From contig NZ_BEGX01000128.1 of the NCBI RefSeq assembly GCF_002583555.1, positions 111,949 to 175,948 on the forward strand: a stretch of DNA of 64,000 nucleotides, read 5' to 3'. Each line of letters starts with the position of its first letter. Positions within the stretch are counted from its first letter, which is position 1. Origin of the DNA: Pseudonocardia sp. N23 (GTDB taxonomy: Bacteria > Actinomycetota > Actinomycetes > Mycobacteriales > Pseudonocardiaceae). The position numbers and the translations under genes are program-made. The notes below the pieces were generated by a model. It was not told the DNA's origin. It saw only the letters and a list, made by a program, of their open reading frames with translations, and made no database searches. Positions 32,636 through 40,950 of this stretch are shown here, piece by piece.

Positions 32636-33576
32636 CCGACGTGATCCTGCGCGACGTGACCCTGCGCGACGGGCTGCAGCTCACCGGCAAGACGCTGCCG
32701 GCCGGGCGCAAGGTCGAGATCGCCCGCGAGCTGCTCGCGCTCGGTGTGCCCAGCCTCGAGATCGGCTCGCTGGCCCGGCCCGACCTCGTGCCGCCGCTGG
32801 CCAACACGCTCGAGGTCGTCGCCGCGCTGACGCCCGAGGAGCTGGAGCGCTGCTGGATCTGGGTGGCCACGCCGCGCCACGTCGCCCGCGCGGTCGACGC
32901 CGGCGCGCGCAACGTGCAGTACTGCCTGTCGGTGTCCGACGCCCACAACCGCGCCAACATCGGCCGCGGCACCGACGCCAGCCTCGCCGCGATGCCGGAG
33001 GCCGTCGAGACGGCCCTCGCCGCGGGTGGACGCATCCAGCTGTGCCTGGCGACCGCGTTCACCTGCCCGTTCGACGGGCCCGTCGACCCCGACCGGGTGC
33101 TGGCGATCGTGCACGACCAGCGCACCGAGGGCGCCGCCGACGTCGTCCTGTGCGACACGCTCGGCCAGGCCGCGGCCGCCGAGGTGTCCGGGCTGGTCGG
33201 CCGGGTGCACCGGGAGCGCCCCGACCGGCGGATCGTGTTCCACGGCCACGACACGTGGGGGCAGGGCGTCGCCAACACACTCGCCGCGGTCGCGGCCGGT
33301 GCGCAGGTCGTCGACGGTGCGCTCGGCGGCCTCGGCGGCTGCCCGTTCGCCCCGGGCGCGAGCGGCAACGCCGCCACCGAGGACCTGCTGTTCGCGCTGC
33401 GCCCGTCGTGGCTGGATCCGGCCGCACTGGTCGGCGTCGCCGCGCTGTCGACCGGCCTGCTCGCCGAGCTCGACGAGCCCAACCGGTCCCGGACGGTGCA
33501 GGGCATCGGATCGAAGGCCGACGCCTTCCCCTGGACGGCCGCCCACCTCGCCGCAGCCGGGTCACGCGTCGGCTGA
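32632..33576 (+). CDS. HMG-CoA lyase-like (DRE-TIM) carbon-carbon lyase
   Basis: This 314-residue TIM-barrel protein begins VILRDVTLRDGLQLTGKTLP, the DRE-TIM signature with the catalytic Arg-Asp. It has EIGSLARPDLVPPL near 40, IVFHGHDTWGQGVANTLAAV near 200 (HGHDT metal-binding His pair) and GALGGLGGCPFAPGASGNAA near 230, containing the GGCPFA loop whose Cys is catalytic in HMG-CoA lyase. It probably cleaves a 3-hydroxy-3-methylglutaryl-CoA or citramalyl-type thioester made by the co-transcribed CoA-transferase. Confidence 0.87.
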   Translation: MTDVILRDVTLRDGLQLTGKTLPAGRKVEIARELLALGVPSLEIGSLARPDLVPPLANTLEVVAALTPEELERCWIWVATPRHVARAVDAGARNVQYCLSVSDAHNRANIGRGTDASLAAMPEAVETALAAGGRIQLCLATAFTCPFDGPVDPDRVLAIVHDQRTEGAADVVLCDTLGQAAAAEVSGLVGRVHRERPDRRIVFHGHDTWGQGVANTLAAVAAGAQVVDGALGGLGGCPFAPGASGNAATEDLLFALRPSWLDPAALVGVAALSTGLLAELDEPNRSRTVQGIGSKADAFPWTAAHLAAAGSRVG

Positions 33577-33673
33577 CCCGCGTCCGTCCGGGCGAAAGGG
33601 GTCCCATCGCCGGGTGTCGGACCGGCCGTCGCCTGTGCACACGATCATCGCCCGGGTGATCCCCGGCCTGAGG

Positions 33674-34744
33674 TCAGCCGAGCTCCGCCGCGACCGCGGC
33701 ACCGAGCCCCGACGTCGTCCCGTTGCCACCCATGTCCGGGGTGAGGGCGTCGCCACCGCGGGCCAGGACCGTCTCGATCGCGCCCATCACCGCCACAGCG
33801 GCCTCGGTCTCGCCCAGGTGCTCGAGCATCATCGAGACGCACCAGATCTGGCCGACCGGGTTGGCGATCCCCTTGCCCGCGATGTCGGGGGCCGACCCGT
33901 GCACGGGCTCGAACAGGCTCGGGTAGGTGCGCTCGGGGTTGATGTTGCCGCTGGGCGCGATGCCGATCGTGCCGGTGCAGGCCGGGCCGAGGTCGGAGAG
34001 GATGTCGCCGAACAGGTTGCTGGCGACGACGACGTCGAAACGGTCGGGGTTCATCACGAACTGCGCCGTCAGGATGTCGATGTGGTACTTGTCCACGCGC
34101 ACGTCCGGGTAACCGGCGGCCGCCTCGACGACCCGCTCGTCCCAGTACGGCATGGTGATCGAGATGCCGTTGCTCTTGGTCGCCGACGTGAGGTGCCGCG
34201 CCGGGCGGGCCTGCGCGAGCTCGAAGGCGTACTTCAGGATCCGGTCGACGCCGACGCGCGTCATCACCGTCTCCTGCAGCACGGTCTCGCGGTCGGTGCC
34301 CTCGAACATCTTGCCGCCGACGCTGGAGTACTCGCCCTCGGTGTTCTCGCGGACGACGAGGAAGTCGACGTCGCCGGGCCTGCGGTCGGCCAGCGGGCTG
34401 CGCACCCCGTCGAGCAGCTTGACCGGGCGCAGGTTCACGTACTGGTCGAACCGGCGGCGGAACTGCAGCAGGCTCCCCCACAGCGACACGTGGTCCGGGA
34501 CGACCTCCGGCCAGCCCACCGCCCCGAAGAAGATCGCGTCGAAACCACGGAGGATGTCGAACCAGTCGTCGGGCAACATCGTGCCGTGCTGCTGGTAGTG
34601 GTCGGCGGACGCGAAGTCGAAGTCGGCCAGCTCGACGTCGAACCCGAAGGCCGCCGACGCCGCGCGCAGCACCCGCACCCCCTCCGGCACGACCTCCTTG
34701 CCGATGCCGTCACCGGGGATCACAGCGATGCGGTGCGTCGTCAC
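33674..34744 (-). CDS. Tartrate/D-malate-type decarboxylating dehydrogenase
   Basis: This 356-residue protein of the isopropylmalate/isocitrate dehydrogenase family has IAVIPGDGIGKEVVPEGVRV at the start, FLVVRENTEGEYSSVGG near 128 (substrate loop), TSATKSNGISITMPYWDERV near 185 (catalytic Lys), VASNLFGDILSDLG near 240 (metal Asp) and FEPVHGSAPDIAGKGIANPV near 278 (NAD loop). The RENTEGEYS form fits tartrate dehydrogenase/D-malate dehydrogenase (TtuC/DmlA). It is divergent from a LysR regulator and faces the CoA-transferase/lyase pair. Oxidation of malate or tartrate to pyruvate or related oxoacids is likely. Confidence 0.88.
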   Translation of the reverse strand: MTTHRIAVIPGDGIGKEVVPEGVRVLRAASAAFGFDVELADFDFASADHYQQHGTMLPDDWFDILRGFDAIFFGAVGWPEVVPDHVSLWGSLLQFRRRFDQYVNLRPVKLLDGVRSPLADRRPGDVDFLVVRENTEGEYSSVGGKMFEGTDRETVLQETVMTRVGVDRILKYAFELAQARPARHLTSATKSNGISITMPYWDERVVEAAAGYPDVRVDKYHIDILTAQFVMNPDRFDVVVASNLFGDILSDLGPACTGTIGIAPSGNINPERTYPSLFEPVHGSAPDIAGKGIANPVGQIWCVSMMLEHLGETEAAVAVMGAIETVLARGGDALTPDMGGNGTTSGLGAAVAAELG

Positions 34745-34863
34745 AGCGGTTCCTCTCAGGGGTCGGCGTCACTGCCGTCTGTAGCCTAGGCGGCACGAAA
34801 CAGCAGTTCCAGGCGCGATCCGGCCCAACACCCTTGCGTCGCTCGAAAGAAAGGGGTGGCGAG

Positions 34864-35781
34864 GTGGATCTCCCCGATCGCGACGACCTCCAGTTCTTCG
34901 ACGGCATCGCCGCCGCAGGCACGCTCACCGAGGCCGCCCGGCGCTGGGGCGTGTCCACCTCGGCGGTCAGCAAACGCCTCGCCCACCTGGAACGCCGCCT
35001 CGGCGCGCAGCTCGTCCGGCGCAGCACCCGGCGCCTCAGCCTCACCGACGAGGGCGAGCGCTACGCCGCCGGCGCCGCGCGGCTGCTCCCCCTGATCAGC
35101 GACCTGGAGGAGGACGTCGGCCATCGCCGCGGCGCCCTGCGCGGACGTGTCGCCGTGCACTGCACCATGGGCCTCGGCCGCTCCCACGTCGCACCCGCGC
35201 TCGGCGCGTTCGCCGCCGAGCACCCGGGCGTCTCCCTCGAGCTCGAGCTGTCCCATCTGCCGCTGCACGTCGCCGGCAGCCCGTTCGACTTCGCGATCCG
35301 CGTCGGCAGCCGCGACGACTCCGCCGTCCGCACCCGGACGTTGCTGCCCAACCGGCGCGTCGTCTGCGCCTCGCCGCGCTACCTCGCCGAGCACGCCGCC
35401 CCGCAGACCCTGACCGACCTCGCCGGCCACCACTGCATCGTCATCCGCGAGATCGACACCGACCACACCGTGTGGCGCTTCGGCACCGACGGCGACGAGA
35501 CCACCGTCCGCGTCCCCGGCACCATGATCAGCAACGACGGCGACGTCGCCACCCGCTGGTGCGTCGACGGACACGGGCTGCTCATGCGCTCGCTCTGGCA
35601 CGTCGGGCCCCTGCTGCGCGACGGCGTCCTCGTCCGCGTCCTGCGCGAGGTCCCCACTCCGCGCGCCGACGTCGTCGCCATCCACCCCGTCGGCCGCCAC
35701 CTCTCCCGTCGCGCCGCCGCCGCACTCGACCACCTCGCCGCGGAGCTCGACCGCAGGCTCGGCGCCGCGACGGCCGTCTGA
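34864..35781 (+). CDS. LysR-family transcriptional regulator (divergent from dehydrogenase)
   Basis: This 305-residue protein has a winged helix at the N-terminus (DLQFFDGIAAAGTLTEAARR, GVSTSAVSKRLAHLERRLGA) and a periplasmic-binding-like effector domain (about 90-300). I chose GTG 34864, with AAAGGGG about 9 nt upstream, over the TTG at 34834. Its divergent position against the dehydrogenase gene, with 119 bp between, fits DmlR/TtuA-like control of tartrate or malate use. No clear T-N11-A dyad stood out in the intergenic DNA. Confidence 0.87.
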   Translation: MDLPDRDDLQFFDGIAAAGTLTEAARRWGVSTSAVSKRLAHLERRLGAQLVRRSTRRLSLTDEGERYAAGAARLLPLISDLEEDVGHRRGALRGRVAVHCTMGLGRSHVAPALGAFAAEHPGVSLELELSHLPLHVAGSPFDFAIRVGSRDDSAVRTRTLLPNRRVVCASPRYLAEHAAPQTLTDLAGHHCIVIREIDTDHTVWRFGTDGDETTVRVPGTMISNDGDVATRWCVDGHGLLMRSLWHVGPLLRDGVLVRVLREVPTPRADVVAIHPVGRHLSRRAAAALDHLAAELDRRLGAATAV

Positions 35782-35792
35782 TCCGGTCCGGG

Positions 35793-36332
35793 TCAGCGGA
35801 CCCGGACGTTGCCCATCCACGGCCCGCCGCGGACCACCACGTGCGGCATGCCGCGCTCCACCGACGGCCCGATCTTGTCGACGACGTTGCCGACGGTCGT
35901 GCCCGCGTCGTCCAGGTCGACCGTCGCGCCCTTCGGGAGCCGGATCTCGAGGTCGCCGACGAGGAGGTCCGCCTCGACCGTGACCACCGGCGTCGTGAAC
36001 CGGGCGTTGCGGAAGTCGAGGTTCGCGTTGCCGAACCTGCTGCGCACCATCACCTTCGGCGGCACCGTCCACGCCCCGTCACGCTTCAGGTCGCCCGCGG
36101 TGGTGGACAGCTCCAGCACCTCCCGGGCCCTGACACCCTCGGCGCCGGGGAGGTCGAGCAGGAGCCGGTTGAGGTCGGCCCGCGTCACCGCGGACGCCGC
36201 CGCGCCGGTCCGCTCGTCGTACTCCGCGACGGTGAGCCGGCCCTCCGAGAAGTGGGCCGCGAGCAGCCTCGTCACGTGCTCGCGCTCCTCGTGGGAGACA
36301 CGCAGGTCCTGGGGTGCGATCTCGTCCGTCAT
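35793..36332 (-). CDS. DUF1707 (SHOCT-like) domain protein, copy 1
   Basis: This 179-residue protein has an N-terminal DUF1707 domain (DLRVSHEEREHVTRLLAAHF, EGRLTVAEYDERT, about 7-60) and a C-terminal LiaF/cell-wall-sensor-like beta region (about 95-178) with VRSRFGNANLDFRNARF and EADLLVGDLEIRLPKGATVD. No membrane segment is seen, so it is probably cytosolic or peripheral. A paralogue of the same length and layout lies at 37431-37973. Such proteins are linked to envelope stress by domain only. ATG 36332 was chosen because it starts at MTDEIAPQDLRVSH. Confidence 0.8.
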   Translation of the reverse strand: MTDEIAPQDLRVSHEEREHVTRLLAAHFSEGRLTVAEYDERTGAAASAVTRADLNRLLLDLPGAEGVRAREVLELSTTAGDLKRDGAWTVPPKVMVRSRFGNANLDFRNARFTTPVVTVEADLLVGDLEIRLPKGATVDLDDAGTTVGNVVDKIGPSVERGMPHVVVRGGPWMGNVRVR

Positions 36333-36542
36333 GGGAGAAACGCTAGGGACGCAGCACACCACGGGCATCCGGGACCGACCCTGAGAAGGGCTCCGGGGCG
36401 TTCCCCGGGAGGGGACCACCGATCGGTGGATGCCGACGTCGTCCGGAACATCGGCCGACGACCCGACGGCGTCGGAGCCCACTCCGGACGAACCTCGAGG
36501 CATCGGGGAAACACCCCGGGTCACAGCATCGGAGACCGGATC

Positions 36543-36854
36543 ATGGACACGCCCGTCACCCCCACCAACCCCTTCGCCCCCATCGACCGCACCGCGGCTG
36601 CCACGGGGTCCGCCACTCGGACGGTCGGCCAGCACGCCGCGCGCGGCGTCGCGCTCCTGGTCGGCGCCGGCCTCGCCATCGCTCTCGGCACGAGCGCGCA
36701 CACCGCGACCGCCGTCTTGTTCCTGATGCTCGCCGCGCTGCTCTTCGTCGTCGGCGCGATCGTGCAGGGTCACCGGTCGGGGCGTCGCCCGCTGCGGCTG
36801 GAGCAGTTCCGCCCGTCGGCCCCGATGGCGGGGAACCTGCCGATCGTGCGCTGA
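36543..36854 (+). CDS. Small two-helix membrane protein, copy 1
   Basis: This 103-residue protein has an N-terminal Pro/Thr-rich tail, two predicted membrane helices (GVALLVGAGLAIALGTSA and AVLFLMLAALLFVVGAIV) and a basic C-terminus (HRSGRRPLRLEQFRP). Upstream, GGAGACCGGATC directly precedes the ATG and is repeated exactly before the 37065 gene, so the two arose by duplication including the leader. It is divergent from a DUF1707 gene. Function unknown. Confidence 0.75.
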   Translation: MDTPVTPTNPFAPIDRTAAATGSATRTVGQHAARGVALLVGAGLAIALGTSAHTATAVLFLMLAALLFVVGAIVQGHRSGRRPLRLEQFRPSAPMAGNLPIVR

Positions 36855-36880
36855 CCCCACGACGACCCCGCACGCCTCTC

Positions 36881-36906
36881 CGGGCCCGGCCTCCGTGCCG
36901 GGCCCG
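36881..36906 (+). terminator. Hairpin after small membrane protein copy 1
   Basis: Ten-bp arms CGGGCCCGGC and GCCGGGCCCG flank a 6-nt loop, 26 nt after the stop. No U-tract. Confidence 0.6.
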
Positions 36907-37064
36907 AGGCATGTCCCGGGTCTGCTCCGCGCCTGTCCTCCGATCGACGGACACCGGAGTCGTCCCCCGCACCAGGCGCCCGGCCGACGGTGCCGGGGCG
37001 CGATCGCGACGACCATCGGGTCATCGGGGAACAGCCCCCACCAGCACGGATCGGAGACCGGATC

Positions 37065-37367
37065 ATGAACGCCACCGTCACACCGCCCGTCACCGCCACC
37101 GCCCAGCCCGAACCCCCCGAGGCCCCGCAGCCCGCTCGCCGGCACCCCGCCGTCCGGTTGGCCGCCCTGCTCGTCGGCGCCGGCATCGCGATCGTCTGCG
37201 CCACCACGGTGCACGTCGCCCTCGCGGTGGGCCTGCTGACGCTGGCCGGGGCCCTGTGGATGCTGGACAGCCGGATGCACGACCACCGGACGGGCAAGCG
37301 CCCGCTGGACGAGGCCGGGTTCGTCCCGGCGCCGTCGTTCACCGGCACCGCCCCCACCGACCGCTGA
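37065..37367 (+). CDS. Small two-helix membrane protein, copy 2
   Basis: This 100-residue paralogue of the 36543 gene has a Pro-rich N-terminal tail, helices VRLAALLVGAGIAIVCATTV and VALAVGLLTLAGALWML, and a basic loop HRTGKRPLDEAGF that matches HRSGRRPLRLEQF of copy 1. The leader GGAGACCGGATC before the ATG is identical to copy 1. Its 3' end is the first unit of a 16-bp tandem repeat. Function unknown; pairing with a DUF1707 gene is conserved within the window. Confidence 0.75.
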   Translation: MNATVTPPVTATAQPEPPEAPQPARRHPAVRLAALLVGAGIAIVCATTVHVALAVGLLTLAGALWMLDSRMHDHRTGKRPLDEAGFVPAPSFTGTAPTDR

Positions 37368-37433
37368 GCCCATGGACCGCTGGCCCATGGACCGCTGAGC
37401 CGGTCGACCGCCGAGCCCGTCGACCGCTGATCA
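37359..37433. repeat. 16-bp tandem repeat between convergent genes
   Basis: Units begin GACCGCTGAGCC or a close variant at 37359, 37375, 37390, 37406 and 37422 (about 4.7 copies, one unit 15 bp). The array carries the stop of the small membrane gene at one end and the stop of the convergent DUF1707 gene at the other. Confidence 0.7.
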
Positions 37434-37973
37434 GGCGCGGGTCTTGACGTCCCCGACGTAGAGCCGGCCGCGGAGGACCACGTGCGGGTCGCCGCGGACC
37501 ACCGTCGGGCCGACCTTGTCCTTGACCGACCCGACGTGGGTACGGACCTCGTCGACGTCGACGGTCCCGCCCGGGGGCAGCCGCAGGTCGACGTCACCGA
37601 CCCACATGTCCACCTCGACGGTGACGACCGAGGTCATGAAGCGGGCGGTGCGGAAGTCGAGCTTCACGTCGCCGAAATGGGAACGCACGACGATCCGCGC
37701 GGGGACGAGCCAGTCGCCGCTGCGCTTGAGGTCGCCGTGGTTGCTGCTCCATTCCAGGATCTCCCGCGAGCGCACCGCCTCGGCGCCGGGGAGGTCGAGC
37801 AGCAGCCGGTTGACGTCGGCCCGCGTGACCGCGACGGCGGCGGCCGAGCTGCGCGCCTCGTACTCGTCGGGGCTCAGCCGGCCGGCCTCGAAGTGCGCCG
37901 CCAGCAGGCCCGCGACGTGTTCGCGTTCGGCGTGGGAGACCCGCAGGTCCCGCGGCGCGATCTCCTCCCCCAC
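37431..37973 (-). CDS. DUF1707 (SHOCT-like) domain protein, copy 2
   Basis: This 180-residue paralogue of the 35793 gene has DLRVSHAEREHVAGLLAAHF and RADVNRLLLDLPGAEAVRSR, then the beta region VRSHFGDVKLDFRTARF and EVDMWVGDVDLRLPPGGTVD. It has the same domain order and a closely similar sequence. With the two small membrane genes it forms a symmetrical set (minus, plus, plus, minus). Likely an envelope-linked accessory protein; function not established. Confidence 0.8.
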   Translation of the reverse strand: MGEEIAPRDLRVSHAEREHVAGLLAAHFEAGRLSPDEYEARSSAAAVAVTRADVNRLLLDLPGAEAVRSREILEWSSNHGDLKRSGDWLVPARIVVRSHFGDVKLDFRTARFMTSVVTVEVDMWVGDVDLRLPPGGTVDVDEVRTHVGSVKDKVGPTVVRGDPHVVLRGRLYVGDVKTRA

Positions 37974-37996
37974 ACCTCCACACTACCCAGCCGGGC

Positions 37997-39268
37997 TCAG
38001 CAGAACGTGATGACGTTGCGGTCCAGCGGCATCTGCGCCCGGCGCTGGCCGGTGTCGCTCGACGCCGCGTACGGCAGCACGGGGTCCGGTTGCAGGGCCA
38101 GCACGTCGTCCCAGATGCGTGCGGTGACCTGGCCGTCGACCCGGAAACAGTCGAAGGCGAACGGGGTGCTGTCGGTCGGGAAGAACGTCGGCTCCGTCAT
38201 GACCTGGAAGTGCAGGTGCGGCGCCGTGGAGTTGCCGGAGCTGCCGATGTGCCCGAGGACGTCACCGCGCTCGACAACCTGACCGGTCTTCACCGCGACG
38301 GTGTTCGTCTTGAAGTGCGCGTAGAGCAGGTAGACGCCGGGCGCGATCATGACGGTGACGTGGTTGCCGACAGTCTCCTTGATCGGCGGCAGCGGCGGCG
38401 GCTCGGGCAGCGACGTCGTCTCGGCGAAGCCGTCGGTCGCGTCGACGACGACGCCGTCCGCCGCCGCGAGCGCGGGCTTGTCGTAGGCGTAGAAGCTGGT
38501 CAGCTTGCTGGGGTCGCCGGTCCAGGCGCGGTGCTGGTCGTCGAGCAGGTACCAGTCGATCGCGTAGCGCTGCGGGACGAGGAGCCTGCCGTTGAGGGGG
38601 GCGAGGCCGCGACGGTGGTGGGTGTCGTCGAGGCAGCAGCCGTCGCTGGCGTACCAGGGGCCGCCTGCCATGACCGGGCCGAGGACCGGCGCTGTCGCGG
38701 TGCTGACGTCGACACGGCCGACAGTGGACTCCAGCGGCCGGTCACCGGCCGGGGTCGTCATGGTGGCGGCGACGCGGTGGATGAGCGCGGCGGGCGGGGC
38801 GCCGTCGACGGTGACGTCGAGCCACACGACGGCCGTGGCCGAGCCGGGGATCGGGCTGCCGACGGCGGTGGGTTCGGCGGTGCCCTCGTCGCCGGTGTCG
38901 CCGCCGAGCAGGTTGCTCGCCGCGACGAGCGTCGGGCCGCTGAGCGACAGCAGGACGTCCTGGCTGCCCGCGTCGAGGACGTCGACCTTGTCGAGCCTCA
39001 GCGGCGCCGGGCTGGCGTTGGTGAGCAACAGCTCGTAGGCGAGGTGGGTCCTGCCGTCGGTCCCGGTGACGGGCGCCGGGGTGGTGAGCGTCGACGCGGA
39101 GACCGGGGTGAACGCCGTCGACGGGTCGATCCCGCCCGCCGGGACCGAGGGCGGGGCCGACGGCGGCGCGGAGGGCGGGGCAGTGGGCGCGCCGGAGCAC
39201 GCGGCGAGGACGACGGGAGCGACGAGGACCGCAGCGAGCGAACGGGCCAGACGGCGACGAGCGGGCAT
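37997..39268 (-). CDS. M23-family (LytM) peptidase lipoprotein
   Basis: This 423-residue exported protein has the signal MPARRRLARSLAAVLVAPVV and lipobox LAAC, a Pro-rich linker, a beta-rich region (about 60-190) and a C-terminal M23 domain (about 240-375) with QRYAIDWYLLDD, HVTVMIAPGVYLLYAHFKTN and SGNSTAPHLHFQVM, the last carrying the HxH zinc motif. Members cut peptidoglycan cross-links or act as non-catalytic regulators. RYAIDW keeps Asp, as in active enzymes. It stands alone, with its promoter in the 320 bp upstream. Confidence 0.88.
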   Translation of the reverse strand: MPARRRLARSLAAVLVAPVVLAACSGAPTAPPSAPPSAPPSVPAGGIDPSTAFTPVSASTLTTPAPVTGTDGRTHLAYELLLTNASPAPLRLDKVDVLDAGSQDVLLSLSGPTLVAASNLLGGDTGDEGTAEPTAVGSPIPGSATAVVWLDVTVDGAPPAALIHRVAATMTTPAGDRPLESTVGRVDVSTATAPVLGPVMAGGPWYASDGCCLDDTHHRRGLAPLNGRLLVPQRYAIDWYLLDDQHRAWTGDPSKLTSFYAYDKPALAAADGVVVDATDGFAETTSLPEPPPLPPIKETVGNHVTVMIAPGVYLLYAHFKTNTVAVKTGQVVERGDVLGHIGSSGNSTAPHLHFQVMTEPTFFPTDSTPFAFDCFRVDGQVTARIWDDVLALQPDPVLPYAASSDTGQRRAQMPLDRNVITFC

Positions 39269-39588
39269 CCATGCCTCCAGAGCGGGCCCCCCCGACCCGG
39301 CCAGAGCGTATGTGCGGTTCGCCGCGACGGGAAGATCTCGGGACGGGATCCCCACGCGAACAACTCGGGTGGTCGAGGATCGACCGCGAACCGGTCGCGG
39401 AGCGTGTGTGCCGCAGCCCACGAGGCGCTGCGATGGCGGACGGCGCACGATCGTCGGGTGACGTCCTGCTGTACCGGGCGCTGCCGCGGCTGGAGCCGAA
39501 GACACGGATGCGCTGTCCGGCGTTGATCGCGTCGGTGGGGCGGGCGGTCGCGCGGGAGCGGGCTGGTCGCGGCGCCCGGGACCGCCGT
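39269..39588. other. Intergenic stretch, no gene recognised
   Basis: This DNA lies between the minus-strand peptidase start and the minus-strand ABC ATPase stop. A plus-strand frame from 39433 reads MADGARSSGDVLLYRALPRL but continues antisense through the ATPase gene and has no support. The stretch should contain the promoter of the peptidase gene and the end of the ABC operon; no clear hairpin or RNA was seen. Confidence 0.4.
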
Positions 39589-40950
39589 CTAGCTCCGCAC
39601 CCGCCCGTCCTCGACGACGGCCACCCGGTCCGCGACGCGTTCGACCAGCGGCAGGTCGTGGCTGATCAGCAGCACCGTCGTGTCGTGGTCGTGGCGCAGC
39701 GCGTCGATCGCGGTCAGCAGATGGTCGCGGTGCGCCGCGTCGAGGGCCGAGGTGACCTCGTCGCACACCAGGACGCTCGGGTGCACGACCAGCGCGCGGG
39801 CGACCGCGGCGCGCTGCAGCTGGCCACCCGAGAGCGTGCGCGGCAGCCGCGCGGCGACCTCCGCGGCGAGGCCGAGGCGGGCGAGCAGGGAGCCGGCCTC
39901 GGCGCGCGCTGCCTCGGCGTTCACGCCGCGCAGCAGCACCGCGGGCCGGGCGACCTGGTCGATGACGGGCCGATGGGCGAGGAACGTGGCGCGCGGGTCC
40001 TGGTGGACGTACTGGACGGCCCGGCGCTGGGCGCGGGTGCGGCGGCCGATCCTTGCGGGGAGCAGCTCGCCGTCGACGCGGACGGTGCCACGGGCGCCGG
40101 CGAGCCCGGCGACGCAGCGGCCGAGCGTCGTCTTGCCGGCGCCGGAGAGCCCGACGACGGCGAGCATCTCCCCGGCGCCCGCGTCGAGGTCGACGCCGTG
40201 CAGGATCGGGCGTCCCGTGCGGTCGGCGATGGCGAGGCCGCGGACCTCCAGCCGCACCTCGCCGGCGGGCCGCCCTGCCGGAACCTGGTGCGGCACAGGA
40301 GGCCCGAGAAGCTCGGCGACGGTCCCGCGGGCGACGACCCGGCCGTGTTCCAGGCGGATGGCGCGCCCGCCCAGTGCCCGTGCGACGTCGACGTCGTGGG
40401 TGAGCAGGACCAGAGCGGTCCCGTCGGCGCGCACCGCGTGGAGGCGCTCGACGAGCTCCGCGGACGTCGCCGGGTCGAGTCCGGTGGTGGGTTCGTCGAG
40501 GACGAGGACTGCGGGCCCGGTGACGAGGGTCTGTGCCAGCGCCGCGCGCTGGGCCTGCCCTCCGGAGAGCTGGTGCGGGAAGCGGCGCAACAGGTCCGGG
40601 TCGAACCGGGCGGACGCGCACGCCTCGACGACGGCGGCGGTGCGGGCGGCGCGGTCGCGGTGGCGCAGCGCGGCGAGCTCGCGCAGCACCGGGCCGACGC
40701 GACGGACGGGGTCGAGCACCGCGCCCGGGTGCTGTGGGAGGAGCGCGACCGCACCCGGGCGACCGACCTCGCCCGACAGGTCCACGCCGGGGGCCGACTC
40801 GCCCAGCAGCGCGAGGCCCAGGGTGCTCTTGCCCGCGCCCGAGTCGCCGAGGACCGCCAGCACCTCGCCGCGTCCGAGGACGAGGTCGACGTCGTCGAGA
40901 ATGCGGTTGCCGCCCGCGTCGGCACACAGGCCGGTGACCTCCAGCAGCAT
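39589..40950 (-). CDS. ABC transporter ATPase with two fused nucleotide-binding domains (DppDF/NikDE type)
   Basis: This 453-residue protein contains two complete ATPase domains. Domain 1 (about 1-215) has Walker A GDSGAGKST, signature LSGGQAQR and Walker B VLVLDEP. Domain 2 (about 225-450) has GLSGAGKTT, LSGGQLQR and VLVCDEV followed by TSALD. The second Walker B ends DEV rather than DEP but keeps the Asp-Glu. The fusion replaces separate DppD and DppF. Its ATG overlaps the permease stop. It powers the importer encoded by the next three genes, for peptides, nickel or a related small solute. Confidence 0.9.
   Translation of the reverse strand: MLLEVTGLCADAGGNRILDDVDLVLGRGEVLAVLGDSGAGKSTLGLALLGESAPGVDLSGEVGRPGAVALLPQHPGAVLDPVRRVGPVLRELAALRHRDRAARTAAVVEACASARFDPDLLRRFPHQLSGGQAQRAALAQTLVTGPAVLVLDEPTTGLDPATSAELVERLHAVRADGTALVLLTHDVDVARALGGRAIRLEHGRVVARGTVAELLGPPVPHQVPAGRPAGEVRLEVRGLAIADRTGRPILHGVDLDAGAGEMLAVVGLSGAGKTTLGRCVAGLAGARGTVRVDGELLPARIGRRTRAQRRAVQYVHQDPRATFLAHRPVIDQVARPAVLLRGVNAEAARAEAGSLLARLGLAAEVAARLPRTLSGGQLQRAAVARALVVHPSVLVCDEVTSALDAAHRDHLLTAIDALRHDHDTTVLLISHDLPLVERVADRVAVVEDGRVRS

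Noticed and set aside
37359..37433. Possible CRISPR array
   Set aside because: The units are 16 bp and contiguous, with no spacers. No CRISPR repeats or cas genes were seen anywhere in the window.
39433..39588. Small plus-strand gene before the ABC operon end
   Set aside because: The frame has no stop before running antisense through the ATPase gene and shows no family match.
37997..40927. One 976-residue protein from the ABC region to the M23 peptidase
   Set aside because: The first half is an out-of-frame shadow of the ATPase; only the last 423 residues, starting at a lipoprotein signal, are real.
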